From Rhododendron vialii (taxonomy: Eukaryota > Streptophyta > Magnoliopsida > Ericales > Ericaceae): a DNA stretch of 64,000 nucleotides. Location of the stretch: assembly GCF_030253575.1 (NCBI RefSeq), contig NC_080567.1:35369501-35433500 (forward strand). The letters are read 5' to 3'. Each line of letters opens with the position of its first letter. The stretch's first letter is position 1. A model generated the notes under the pieces. It saw only the letters and a list, made by a program, of their open reading frames with translations, was not told the DNA's origin and did no database searches. The position numbers and the translations under genes were made by a program. Below, piece by piece: positions 10,837 through 21,440 of the stretch.

Positions 10837-12066
10837 ATGGCTTATTTTGCAAGTTGCTATGGAGGGTATGAAAATCAATTTGATCGATCAGTGTCAACTT
10901 TACCCAATTATTGGCAACATGTGCTTGATGATACTGTTCCTAAATTTTATGGTATAGCTGGAGAAAATCTATACTTACATCTAGAAAAACTTGAGGAGAT
11001 TTGTGCTAATGATGAAGTGGCTCTGTTTAGATTGTTTCCGTTGTCTCTAAGAGATCATGCTAAGAATTGGTTTCATTCTTTAAGCCCACAATCTGTTCGT
11101 ACATATGGAGATATCATAATATTATTTACCAAAGAGTTCAACCCCATTTATGAGACTCACATGCTATTTTGCGAAATCTCAAATTTTTATCAACAAGAAG
11201 ATGAGTCTTTTCCTCAATGCTGGTGGCGGTTCAAATATTCACTTTGCAATTGGTTTCAACATACCTATGAACTTAGTTATGTTCTGGGTATATTTTACAA
11301 ACGTTTAAATTTTGAAATGCGTCAGATTATAGATAAGAGGTGCAATGGTGAATTTTTGGACAAGGATGGAGAAGAGATTTGGGATTATTACGACCAATTT
11401 GCTAAGGATTGTCTCTCCTGCAATCAAATTGAAAATTTTGAAGTGATCAATTCTAATGCGTTGGCAGAAGAAACCACAGAGCCACTTGTAGCTTGCAAAA
11501 TAGTTGATCCAAGCGATGAACCTAAAGTGCAACAATCTCCTCAAGAGCATTCTAGTACACTTGAGATGGATTTTCATGATACGACTCTTGAGAAATTGGT
11601 GCCAATAATTGTGAAAAGTCCACTTGATCTTGATAATCAGATATCCCCTATCATAGATGATGCCATCACTTCTATTGAGCATCCACCATTACAAAAGATT
11701 ATCGAGTTAGAACAAATTGATTTTCTTGGTGTTGATCTTTTTGATGTGGCTTACCAACCATTTTTATTGAAACACATCGACAGCTTGAAAATTAATTTGG
11801 TTTGGAATTCGCACTTGGTGGAATCTCAGTTTTCAACGCGGCTAAGGCAATTGAGATACTTTAAGTTTTTGATTTTGTGGCATGGTCGCGTACAATTTTT
11901 AACGGAGTCCTTGAAGTGGGGTGAGACGTTCATATTAGTTGCTCTCCTTAGTGTAATGAATGATTGGATTTCACATGATGGGAGTGAATGTCATAAACTT
12001 TTTGTATATTTTCTGTTTTTTTTATTTTTGTTTTGTTTTCTTTTTCTTCTCTCTTTCTTAGGTTAG
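10837..12066 (+). CDS. gag: Retrotransposon Gag-like protein
   Basis: A 409-residue open frame, the only long one in the element. Residues 70-150 resemble the plant retrotransposon Gag core: LFPLSLRDHAKNWFHSL, then a YGDI/F-KEFNP segment, an F-Q-DESF-WWRFK block and a GIFYKRLN stretch. The family's role is to form the virus-like particle that packages element RNA in the cytoplasm. No CCHC zinc knuckle is visible, and the last 25 residues are a hydrophobic Phe/Leu run that is probably read-through into noncoding DNA. The ATG lies about 330 bp after the primer site. No protease or polymerase frame follows. The frame has no internal stops, which fits recent activity. Confidence 0.8.
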   Translation: MAYFASCYGGYENQFDRSVSTLPNYWQHVLDDTVPKFYGIAGENLYLHLEKLEEICANDEVALFRLFPLSLRDHAKNWFHSLSPQSVRTYGDIIILFTKEFNPIYETHMLFCEISNFYQQEDESFPQCWWRFKYSLCNWFQHTYELSYVLGIFYKRLNFEMRQIIDKRCNGEFLDKDGEEIWDYYDQFAKDCLSCNQIENFEVINSNALAEETTEPLVACKIVDPSDEPKVQQSPQEHSSTLEMDFHDTTLEKLVPIIVKSPLDLDNQISPIIDDAITSIEHPPLQKIIELEQIDFLGVDLFDVAYQPFLLKHIDSLKINLVWNSHLVESQFSTRLRQLRYFKFLILWHGRVQFLTESLKWGETFILVALLSVMNDWISHDGSECHKLFVYFLFFLFLFCFLFLLSFLG

Positions 12067-13863
12067 TTATTTATTTTTCTTGTTTCTTTTTGTTGTGAGG
12101 ACTAACATTGCAGGACGCTTTCATTCACGTTGGGGGGTCTCCTTCCCGCTATCTAAATTATTTCCTACGTAGTTCTCCATTGCGAGGTGATACCTTTCCC
12201 TTCTTTTTGTTTTATGTCCTCTATTTTTGTTCTTTTGCATTCAATGAGGGCATCGAATGGTTCAAGTTGGGGGGAGGGACTACTTCGTAGTTTATTTTTT
12301 CTTAGAGTCTTAAAAATCCAAAAAAAAATTAAAAGTTTTGAAAAATCTAAAAAATATTGGTACCCTTTTGCATGCAGTTTGACACTTGTTGTGATTACTT
12401 GTTGGATAACTGAGTTGAGGTGCGTTGCCTACCGTAATGATATCTGTTTTTGGCATGGTAGTTCTACTTGCTAGCTTGTCTAAAGAAGTTGATTAGGGCA
12501 CTTTGGTTTGGCACTCTTGCATTTCACGTATACTTGGGCCTTGATCGCTTGTGAGTTGTGAATTGACTGTTCTTGATGGCTAGATTAGTGGAGACTTATG
12601 CCCTAGTGAGCTTTCGTGCCTTAAGCTTTTTGTTGGAGTGGTGTCGAATAAACTCTTTGTTTGTCATGGAAAGAAACACATTTGTTGTCAATCTCATTAT
12701 CTTTGGTCGCCAAGTGTTGGACTAGAATGCATAACAATATCTCTTGGTTTTGGTTTGTCACATGGATGTTACACCCCTGGGAGAGGATTATAGGCCGTCT
12801 TTGTTATTTGAGCCCGTTCGTTCTTTTGTTTCACATTTATCCCTTGCGAGCCACATTGAGCCTTATACATTTAGCCTTTTCTTGGTTAGCTCCACCTTCC
12901 ATATTGTGTTTGGAGAAAGGCGAAAATATAAAGGTATAATTTTTGGATAGATTGTGAAATTTTGTACTTGAATTGGTGGTGCCCCTAAAAAAAAGAAAAA
13001 GAAAACACAACAACACAAAAGAAAAAAAGAAGAAGAAAGGGGCACCGGTATGTTTGAAAAGGAGGAATCGTGTTTTATGATTGAAAAATGTTGGAAGGTT
13101 AGAAGGAGAGATAAGGTGGAGTTGAAAAGTGGAAAAAAAATTGGACGCACATTATTGAATTAGCCCTAAGTTGTTTGCCTATTCTCGGACACGTGATGTT
13201 TTACCGTAACCTTGAAATATTTTTCCTTACCCCACATTACAACCGAAATTAAAGTCCTATTTGATCCTTGGGGTGATGGGAAGTGGATTGAAGGATGTGA
13301 GAGAGAGTTCCAATGCTTGGTGGTTCGTTCATGAGACCGTGTGTCCATATAAAGCATTCTTTTCGTGTCTTGTGTGCGAAGTACTTTGCTTTCCATTTAC
13401 ATAATTTCAAGCCGCACACTTGAGAGTTACAATATGCACCTTGTTTCGAGTGATTTTCTTTGTGAGTGCATGACACACTTGTGGTTGAGGATTGAAAGTC
13501 AAGACTCGGTCCACAGAGAGCGGTTAGTCATGGCACACTTGTGGTTGAGGCCTATATCACACACACGCTAAGCCTAGGTGCAATGGTTTATTTCTTGACT
13601 TGATAGTGTTTGGAACTATTTGTGCGTTCTTATATCTTTGAGGAAGTTGCACATTCTTCGCTTGATGGAACAATGAGTTACATGTCGAGTTTCAAGTTCC
13701 ATGTAGAAGGGTTCATGGTGTTTTGTGGGTTATCACTGCTGAAAATCCTCACGAGACTTCACTCGTCCTACCGGGGCCACCTGGGGGTTTAAAAGAACTA
13801 TCCATTTTAATTTATTTTCATTAGTTGTTTGCTAGGGACTAGCAAAGTGTAAGTTGGAGGGTG
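12067..13863 (+). other. Retrotransposon 3' noncoding region
   Basis: About 1.8 kb without a convincing ORF. A G-rich tract at about 12262-12278 (GTTGGGGGGAGGG) resembles the purine block that follows the coding region in many Athila-type elements. The purine-rich TTGGAGGGTG just before the 3' LTR is the likely polypurine tract. Short ORFs here are unsupported. Confidence 0.6.
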
Positions 13864-14912
13864 TGATAAGTGTCGAAATATTGATATTTTGGCCCTCTAA
13901 ACTACATTCGTTAGTCATTTGTTTATCTTACTTTATATTTACTTTGTCTTTTTTTGTGTTTACAGGTTGCTTGAGATCGTTATCTAAGATTTTGGATAAA
14001 AACGAGAGTTTAATGAAGTTTGGGGTTAAAGAGCAAAGTGATTCAAAATTGAATGATTTATTCGTAGTTACCTAAGGTCCATGGGCCTCTTATGTAATTA
14101 ATGGTTCAAAATCTATATAAGGGGGTGGAAACCTACTGACGAGGGGGAAAATCAGGAAAGGCTGGACGGCAGCCTTTGACCTTGTTCGAAGAAACGGCGG
14201 GACATCACGGAAAAGAAATTGGGGAACACCATTAAGCCCATGGCCGGTTAATCCCATTCCCCAGGGAGAAGATGAAGCACCGTGCCAAGTAACTTTGTAT
14301 ATGTATAGGTTTAGGTTTTAATATTCGGATCGATTGTTTAACTAGAACTCGTTTCAGTTTTATAGAATGATTTTAATACTTTTAATCTGTTCTGTATTTA
14401 TATTCGCGGTTTTAAATACGGAGTTAAACAATGGTATTCTTTGATTGTGGTTGGAGTTCTGAGATAGATTATGCTCGTAAGACGGATCGTCCCATTAGGC
14501 GTCCAGATCGGGCTAGTGAGACGGTCCGTGCTATGGGATAGTCTATGCCTTTTAACAACTCAATTATCTTCTTGACGATTATCGGAAGGGATTGCAAGTT
14601 CTAACGATAGTCTTTAATGATTCGAATGTTAAACCTAGCCTATGCATATCGTTTTTACGTGGTCGGGGTGGATTTGAAACCCTAGGTCTTTTTCTCATCA
14701 GTTTTCAAATCAAATAGTTAGTAGCTTTCTTAATTAATTAGTTTTTTGAAGTCAAACTATTCAAATCTTTTTCTCTTCAAATTAATCGGTATAATAGTAA
14801 TTCAACCTCACTGTCCCTGCGGATCGACACTCGGTCTTGACCACTATTCTACGGAGTAGTAGTTAACTCCAAGGTTTTATAAATATATTTTTGACACGGT
14901 ACGACGCGGTCA
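13864..14912 (+). repeat. 3' LTR
   Basis: Same length as the 5' LTR, with roughly ten substitutions, mostly transitions. It is followed at once by ATAAT and then by array DNA that matches 22810 onward. Confidence 0.92.
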
Positions 14913-14917
14913 ATAAT

Positions 14918-15679
14918 TAATACCCGTCAAAAACAAACTAAGAATATTTGTTAATACTGTAAATATCCTTGGTGTGTATTAATTATCAAAACACGTCATT
15001 GACCGTCATTTTCCCAAGGTTTCAAAGCACGTGGCCCAATGTATCAAAGTCCGAACGACACACTTTGAGCCGGCCCAAAAGGCAGCAGCCCACGAAACAG
15101 TTGGACTTACCCTACCATTCGACCCGATATCTAAATATTCGGCCCTCCATAACTGCACCTTATCCTAAAGTTTGCCAAAAAAAAAAAAATTTCGCGATAC
15201 GATTTGACTCTTTTTTCCTTTTCTTTTTTGTTAATCAACGCTTCTGTCTTCTAGATGCTGGTTATCAGCAATAATAATTAGGAGTGGGTGTCGTGTCGTA
15301 TTCGTGTCAGAATTTTCTCAATTCTAATCCGATCTGTTTAGTTATGTATTTTGTCGAGTTGTGTCATATTCGTTTTCTATGTAAAAAATAGCTAACCCTC
15401 ACCTGATAATTTCGTGTCGGGTTATCATGTCATTTCATAAATTCTCATATCGTGTTATGTTCATGTCATGGCATGTCATCTCATGTTTGTGTCAGAAAAC
15501 TCTCAAAGCTAACCTGACCTATTTAGTTTTTCGTATTATCGTGTATTGTCATATTTGTATTTCGCGTAAAAAATAACTGATCTTAACTGGCTTACTTCGT
15601 GTCGTGTAGAAAATAATAATTTGCCTAGTCCAAGTCAAGGTCTTCGCTATTGAAACCATACCCCTCCTGTCCTTAACAG
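14918..15679 (+). repeat. Tandem-unit DNA with degenerate hAT-like repeat
   Basis: 14966-15280 matches 22795-23085. From about 15287 to 15635 lies a degenerate copy of the GTGTCGTGTC-rich element whose best copy is 23087-23439; its right terminus is lost. No gene is present. Confidence 0.65.
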
Positions 15680-15831
15680 GGAACGTGTCAAAGTAAACAC
15701 AGTGATATTCTTTTTTCATTTTTTTTTTGGGGGGAAAGGAAGTGAACAAAGTTAATTGTGTTCCGTTTCCTTTTACCTCATGAAAAGCCCCATGATTGCG
15801 TACGCTTTACATGTTGAGGCACAATTCAATG

Positions 15832-16232
15832 CAGAGACAGAACCAGAATTTCCTACACACAGGGGCCAAATTATAAACAACAAAATTCTAAAATTTTAAG
15901 GTTTGAGAATTTAATTGTTTGTTTGATTTGGGTTTTGAGAGAAGTTTTCTGGGTAACGAGTGAGAGGGATAAAAAGTGAAATAAGACTAATAATTGAAGG
16001 GATAACTTGTGAGAAATTGTGTGCAGAGGGAGAAGTTGGTTTTAGTGACAAAAAATGGACACATTCTAATTCTAAAGCATTTAAATGTCTAAATAACACC
16101 TGATTCAAAACACAATATTTATGTGTTCAAGCAAAATACAACTAATATTGATATTGAAATTTGGAAAAAAAAAAAATCTAAAACTACGCAGGGGCCTTAG
16201 CCCTCGTATGCCGAACTCTAGATCCATCTCTG
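15832..16232. mobile_element. hAT-type MITE in upstream flank of BSP2
   Basis: Termini CAGAGACAGAACCAGA and TCTAGATCCATCTCTG are inverted, with the 8-bp duplication ATTCAATG (15824-15831, 16233-16240). The three paralogous flanks (near 3762, 18985 and 23655) show the empty site. It splits the flank about 730 bp upstream of the BSP2 start codon. Confidence 0.88.
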
Positions 16233-16894
16233 ATTCAATGGTTGAACTTGTTCCCCTTGAAGCTCTTTCATCTATCAAATTGTGAGTTCGACTCTCACAA
16301 TCCCCACCCATTCAGGAGTGAATCCATTCAATGTAAATGTTGGAGTCTGGTTAATTGATCTCAAAAAATGTTAACGAATAACTAAAAAGATCACCAAAAG
16401 TAAAAAAATATCTTTGTTCTAAAAACAAATCGATTTAGGCCAAACTTATAAGATACTAATATTCAGGATAATTCTACTCCATAAAATAAGAGGATTATTA
16501 GAATACATGAAGAGTTCCCATGAAAATGTTCATGAATAGTTCTGATTCACACATTAAGCTGAGAATCGGAACATTCCTTTATTTTTCTGGGACATTTTCG
16601 ATAAGATAACGTTGCTTAGCTAATAAATTTCGACGGAAATAAGTAGAAAGAGGAAAATTCAACGGGAAAATTAGTACGTACTTCTGTACACTAGCGTTAC
16701 AGTGACCAGTTTGTATTTACGAATTCTTCTAGAACGACCACTTAATTTAATTTGGTCAGAATTTACGCCGCGTTTGGTAGTGGAGAAAAAACCAGAAGAA
16801 AACAAATTTCCTTCCCCTAACTTTTGGACTGCTCAGGTGAAGAGGAAATTGGTGCGAAATTCAGATAGAAAATCGAACAGGCTTCTCAAAGTAC

Positions 16895-16903
16895 TATTTA
16901 AAG
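16895..16903 (+). promoter_or_regulatory. Probable TATA box of BSP2
   Basis: TATTTAAAG lies 60 bp before the ATG and is conserved in position in BSP3 (24536-24544). It is the best TATA candidate in this promoter. Confidence 0.5.
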
Positions 16904-16962
16904 AGCGCAAACGAAGCTGACAACACCAACCCAAAAACAAGGCAGCATTATACAACAGTATC

Positions 16963-17824
16963 ATGGCTAATATGATGTACTTCCTTTCTTTTCTGGCAAT
17001 TCTATCAACCCTCCAAGCAATCCATGCGGTCGAATACAGCGTCGCCAACAACGTACCCACCACACCCGGAGGAATTCGGTTTACGAACGAAATTGGACTC
17101 GAATACAGCAAGCAAACCTTAATATCCGCCACTGAATTCACCTGGAGCCTTTTCCAGCAGAACTCCGAGGCGGATAGAAGGTAAGAGTATTTTTGTATTG
17201 CAGGATTTTGTTGTAATTCACTCTTTTTTTTGGCACAAGAAATTTTTTTGGTGTTATATTATCAAAATCAGTTTTGCACTTGTTACTTTAATCAACGCCT
17301 ACCAGGTTAGGGATATCACTTTCTCTTTCGCTAACGACCTCTACTTTGTTCCTTCTCGTAGAACCACCCCAAAGTTAAGCTTATTCATCGAGACACTCGG
17401 AGCGGGCCAAGTGGCCTTTTCCAGCAATGACGAGATTCGTGTAAACGCCGACTACATCCAAGGCTTCTCAGGCGATGTCAGGAAAGAGATCACTGGAATT
17501 TTATACCACGAGGTGGTGCACTCATGGCAGTGGAACGGAAACGGGCAGGCCCCGGTGGGTTTGATAGAGGGCATCGCAGATTTCGTGAGGCTAAAGGCCG
17601 GGTACGCCGGGAACTGGAGGCAACCCGGGTCAGGTAACAAGTGGGATGAGGGCTACGATATTACGGCATTGTTTTTGGATTACTGTAATGGATTGAGAAA
17701 TGGATTTGTGGCAGAACTTAACAAGAAGATGAGGACTGGGTACAGTGATAACTTCTTTTTTGAGTTGCTGGGGAAGACTGTTGATCAGCTCTGGAGCGAG
17801 TACAAGGCCAAGTATAACACCTAG
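16963..17824 (+). CDS. Basic secretory protein 2 (PR-17 family), intact
   Basis: Two exons: 16963-17180 and 17362-17824, joined by a GT-AG intron of 181 bp inside an Arg codon, giving 226 residues, the usual family size. Residues 1-22 are a signal peptide (hydrophobic FLSFLAILSTL core, cleavage probably after IHA), so the product is secreted. The core has NADYIQGFSGDV, then HEVVH at 122-126 (HExxH metal-binding motif) and GLIEGIADFVRLKAGY from about 139, the family signature that probably supplies a further ligand. The C-terminus has the conserved GLRNGFVAELNKKM and LLGKTVDQLWSEYKAKY blocks. Family members are induced by pathogens and are thought to be metallopeptidase-like, but the activity is not firmly proven. 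Reading past the donor meets TAA at once, so splicing is required. A possible AATAAA lies at 17868-17873. Confidence 0.88.
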
Positions 17825-18640
17825 ATAACCTAGGTATATTGCACTATTATATATAATCATATAGATGAATAAATCAATGGATCGAAGTTATACTGTAAAA
17901 GTGATTTTGTATGTTTCGAACGGCGAATAAAATTTATATGGAAGGCAAAAAAGTATTATAAATCCATATTATTGCCGTTGATTTGCATTAGCTAGGGAAG
18001 TCATATGACATTCTCCCAGAAAATGTAGTTTTTGAGGTAGGCTACAAGCAACGAGATTTGGAGCTTTTGAGTTAGGCTGATCAGTTTAAACTTAGTAACA
18101 GTACTCCAGCTCCGTTCGAGCTTATTTAAGCTTACCAAACTCGATCGAAAAGCTAAACAGTGAGCTAGAATTAATGGATCATCTTCAAGGCCCACGCCAG
18201 TGTACAAGCACTGGTGACTGGTGTCATGTGAACCCACTCAGCCGTAGACTTTTACGCGTCTAACTTCCTTTTTTCGAAAAACATCTAGTTTGATGACACC
18301 GCTAGAAAAATCTCTTGAATCCATCGAATCCACTAATTTCGTGTCGGGTTTGTGTCGTGTTAAAGTATCATGTCATAAATTCTCTTGTCATGTCGTATTC
18401 GTGTCGTGCCATCTCATCTCATGTTCGTATCAGAAAACTTTCAACCCTATTCGACCCGTTTAGTTTTCGTGCTATAATATCATGTCATATTCGTATTTTC
18501 CAACAGAAATAATTGACCATAACCTATTAACTTTTTGTTTGGTTCGTGTCATATTGAAAATTCTCACTCCTAATCATATTTGCCTAAGAGAGTAGTCCAA
18601 GTCAAGGTCTTCACTATTGAAACCATACCCCTCGGCCCTC
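17825..18640 (+). repeat. BSP-unit downstream flank, copy 2
   Basis: 17960-18320 matches 7000-7330 and 26290-26660. From about 18335 to 18580 there is another degenerate copy of the GTGTCGTGTC-rich repeat, lacking its left end. No gene. Confidence 0.65.
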
Positions 18641-18782
18641 GAGTCCTCAACAGGGAGCGTGTCAAAGTAAACAAAGTGATTTTCTTTTTTCATATTTTCT
18701 TTTTTTGGGGAAAGCAAGTGAACGAAGTTATTTGTGTTCCGTTTCCTTTTATCTCATGATAAGCCCCCTGGTTGCGTACGCT

Positions 18783-18970
18783 CGAAAGTTAAAAATATCA
18801 TAAAAATATATATAAATAAGAAATTTCGATCCTTAATTATGGGATACAAATTATAAATTGAATTCATTATAGGATCTATTCTATCTTTTTTAGAAGATGG
18901 CATGCCGCTGCTTGGACTCAAACCGAGATGCTCTAGCACTGCTTCTTAAGAGCAGCATGTCTACCAATTA
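18783..18970 (-). other. Nuclear insertion of plastid DNA (NUPT)
   Basis: On the minus strand the sequence runs from within plastid trnL-UAG into the spacer toward ccsA, as I recall that region of angiosperm plastomes. It sits between GCGTACGCT and ATGTTGAGGCAC, which are separated by only a few bases in the three paralogous flanks (near 3735, 15800 and 23630). The insert is about 188 bp and replaced about five bases, which suggests end-joining repair. Confidence 0.82.
18903..18969 (-). pseudogene. Partial plastid trnL-UAG
   Basis: Minus strand starts inside the D-arm (ATTGGTAGACA), then has the anticodon arm (CTGCTCTTAAGAAGCAG), the long leucine-type variable arm and the T-arm (CGGTTTGAGTCC). 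The 5' acceptor strand and first D-stem bases are missing, and the anticodon position reads TAA where the plastid gene has TAG. It cannot fold as a complete tRNA and is a relic. Confidence 0.8.
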
Positions 18971-19394
18971 TATATGTTGAGGCACAATTCAATGGTTGAA
19001 CTATATTCCCCTTGAAGCTCATCCATCTATCAGATGGCGAGTTCGACTTCCACTATCCCCACTCCATCCTCACACCTTCATGAGTGAATCCATTCAACGC
19101 ATGCAGATGTTGGAGTCCGGTTGATTGATCTTAAAAATGTTGACGAATAACTAAAAAGATCACTAAAAGTAATACATACGGTAGTTTTTAAAACAAATCG
19201 ATTTAGGCCGAACTTATAAGATACTAATATTTAGGATAATTCTACTCCATAAGATAAGAGGATTGTTATGATACATGAAGAGTTCCCATGAAAATATTCA
19301 TGACCGGTTCTGATTCACACATTCAGCTAAGAATCAGAATCATTCATTTACTTTTTAGGTAAATTTTTGATAAGATAACATTGCTTAGCTAATA

Positions 19395-19573
19395 TTCTCT
19401 CTGTCTCGATTTGTTTGTCCAATCTCGGGTTTCCAACTTATTGAGGAAACTAAATCTAATCTATTGATTTGAAAATTTACGTAATCTCATCCATTGATTT
19501 TGAAATTGGACAGTCAATTTGGGATATGTATAAGTCAAAAAAGGAGATAACAAACAAATCGGGACTGAGGGAG
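19395..19573. mobile_element. Stowaway-like MITE
   Basis: Ends TTCTCTCTGTCTCGATTTG and CAAATCGGGACTGAGGGAG are inverted and flanked by TA (19393-19394, 19574-19575). It sits exactly where homology to the other BSP units ends. Confidence 0.75.
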
Positions 19574-19575
19574 TA

Positions 19576-20311
19576 TGTTTACTGAAATGTGAATGATCAT
19601 TTTGATCTTCCTTGCACAGTAACTTTCTTAATACTAGCATTCTAAAGCAATAATCTTTGAGAGTGGATTGGAATTACTACTAGTTTACGCAGTATAGTTG
19701 TCACGTATTACTGAAACATTATACGGAGTAGCTAGAGTATCATGCGACTGTGAGGAAAATGTTTGGGAGCTGTTCTCTCTCTTCCAATTTTGACAAACCG
19801 TATTGTTTCTCCGCATGAGTACTTATAATGTTTCTCATCATCAATATGCCATTGTCAGTACAAACATTTGGAAATAGTTTGTTGTGGTTATTAAGGAGGT
19901 GCGGATGCGTTTTGTAGGGCAAATCCCAGCCGTCCGTGAGTGTTTTCAATGTTCTGGATTTGAATCTGGACCGTTGAAAACACTCATCAACGACTGTTAT
20001 ATGCACTACACGCCCTATAGTGCAACCTGCATTACAGTTTCCAGGGTGCACCGCAGGGTTTCCGGGTGTGGTTAGGTTCCATTTATGGTCATGCATTCCT
20101 GAATGGAAATATGAGGGCACCACGTTAGAGTATTTGAAATTCGTAACCTTATGGTTAGGCATTTGGTTTCAAGTATCACCTTTTTTATTTTTATCACATG
20201 ACTTCTGTAATTAAGAGCAAATAATTGCTATCAGTTGAGTAAATAATCGCTATATATCAGTGTCGAACTGTGCTTATAATTAAGTTTGTCTTCTTTGGTT
20301 GTGAATCATGA
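19576..20311. other. No gene seen
   Basis: AT-rich spacer. Around 19890-20050 there are short imperfect inverted repeats (GTTTTCAATG / GTTGAAAACACTCA), perhaps a decayed MITE. The minus-strand 140-codon ORF here overlaps these and has no recognisable motif. Confidence 0.4.
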
Positions 20312-20528
20312 AATATGACAGTGAAGGGTTTGTAAAAACCGACTTCCCCGACTTCAAGCCCATACTTATGCTGAGGGTCACCTTATTTGGTCTGATATGA
20401 TAAGTTGTGATGGGGAATTTCGCATTCAGGTTCAAGATAACAGGTCCCTTTCACATTCCCCGGCCCCTCCTCAACTTCGTTTGAGGCTGCATATGGACAT
20501 AGGGCCCTACATGCAAAACCAACATTAG
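20312..20528 (+). pseudogene. Unidentified coding-like fragment, inverted copy
   Basis: Plus-strand relative of the fragments at 4138-4515 and 21156-21440. It keeps EFRIQVQDN and a YMQNQH end but has a stop early (MTVKGL then TAA). With 20965-21385 it forms the arms of a large inverted repeat. Confidence 0.4.
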
Positions 20529-20765
20529 TGCGCATGTCATGTTTCCATCTATATTACTACTATACTATAACGCATGAGTGTTGTTCTACTTCCATCGTCC
20601 TTTAATTTGGCCTCTTGAATTGTCTATTTTGAACTTGTTCTTTGGCCTCTTGCCATTAGCTACGTTGGCACTTACAGCTAGCTGGTAGTTTGCTTGTAAT
20701 TCTCATGTTTTCATCTATATTATAGGACTAAGACCTGATTAAAAACTTTTTGTGCATAGTTCAAG

Positions 20766-20951
20766 TCACAAGTTTTTGAAAGTGCACAGAAAGCTAGGAT
20801 TTTGCTGGTGGTGTAGGTGAAACGGGCGAGGTCGCTGGTGATTTAGGTGGGAGTGGATTTGTTTGAGTTGGTCCATGGTTGAGCATCTCTGTAAAAGATA
20901 AAGGTAAGAAAGATTCAAAATGGGTTTCAAGAGTCTTGTTCCTCTACTCAT
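20766..20951 (-). pseudogene. PPR-type protein N-terminal fragment
   Basis: The minus strand encodes LLQRCSTMDQLKQIHSHL, the kind of segment that opens the repeat region of PLS-class pentatricopeptide proteins (organelle RNA editing or processing factors). Nothing downstream continues it: after about 62 codons the frame ends inside the inverted repeat. A second copy at 1-790 is broken by a solo LTR. Confidence 0.55.
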
Positions 20952-21155
20952 GTGTTGAGGAACTTGAATTTTGGAAACATGAGGATTACAAGCAAACTAC
21001 CGCCTAGCTGCAAGTGCCATCATAGCTAATGGCAAGAGGACAAAGAACAAGTTCAAAATAGACAATTCAAGAGGCCAAAGGATGGCGAAAGTAAAACAAC
21101 ACTCATGCATTATAGTATAGTAGTAATTAATATAGATGGAAACATGACATGAGCA

Positions 21156-21440
21156 CTAATGCTGGTTTTGCATGTCATGCTCTATGTCCATCTGCAGCCC
21201 CAAATGAAGTGGAAGTGGGGGCGAGGAACGTGGAGGAGACCTGTTATCTTGAACCTGAATGTAAAATTCACCAGCACACCTTATCATGTCAACCCAAATA
21301 AGGTGACCCTCTTCGCGAGTCACAAGCATAAGCATGGGCTTGAAGTTTGGGAAGTCGGTTAACAAACCCTTGACTGTCTTCATCTCTTACACACTTCTCA
21401 TAGGTATCCACTGTATCTTCTTAAGTTCTGATTCTGTCGC
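21156..21440 (-). pseudogene. Unidentified coding-like fragment, copy 2
   Basis: Open frame of 75 codons, MKTVKGLLTDF to DMQNQH, closely related to 4138-4515 (KEEGHLIWVDMIRC region intact). Family not recognised. It has the same orientation relative to the array as copy 1. Confidence 0.4.

Larger units (their letters stand above)
9441..14912 (+). mobile_element. LTR retrotransposon encoding Gag only (non-autonomous, Ty3-type)
   Basis: Two LTRs of 1,049 bp each (9441-10489 and 13864-14912) bracket 3.37 kb of internal DNA. The 5-bp target duplication ATAAT is intact on both sides (9436-9440, 14913-14917). The primer-binding site at 10495-10511 (TGGCGCCGTTGCCGGGG) is complementary to the 3' end of plant tRNA-Asp, as in Athila-type elements. 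The only coding region is a gag-like frame; protease, reverse transcriptase, RNase H and integrase are absent. By eye the LTRs differ at about ten sites, so the insertion is recent compared with the decayed DNA around it. It would need enzymes in trans to move. Confidence 0.92.
18645..19394 (+). repeat. BSP-unit upstream flank without a gene (unit 3)
   Basis: Matches 15680-16620 and 23506-24270 up to about 19394, where a Stowaway-like element begins and homology stops. In units 2 and 4 a BSP gene follows about 350 bp further on; here none does. The unit has therefore lost its gene. It also holds the plastid insert at 18783-18970. Confidence 0.78.
20312..21385. repeat. Large inverted repeat with a PPR fragment in the loop
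   Basis: Left arm 20312-20725 and right arm about 20965-21385 are inverted copies of each other at moderate identity. The loop holds the PPR-type fragment. Only the right arm's counterpart occurs in unit 1 (about 3985-4460). Confidence 0.7.

Noticed and set aside
17198-17361. ORF extending the second BSP2 exon upstream
   Set aside because: The first residues are intron sequence: the acceptor at 17360-17361 restores family homology with exon 1, and the same intron ends in BSP3.
18903-18969. Functional tRNA-Leu
   Set aside because: It lacks the 5' acceptor strand, has a changed anticodon position and sits inside a plastid insertion.
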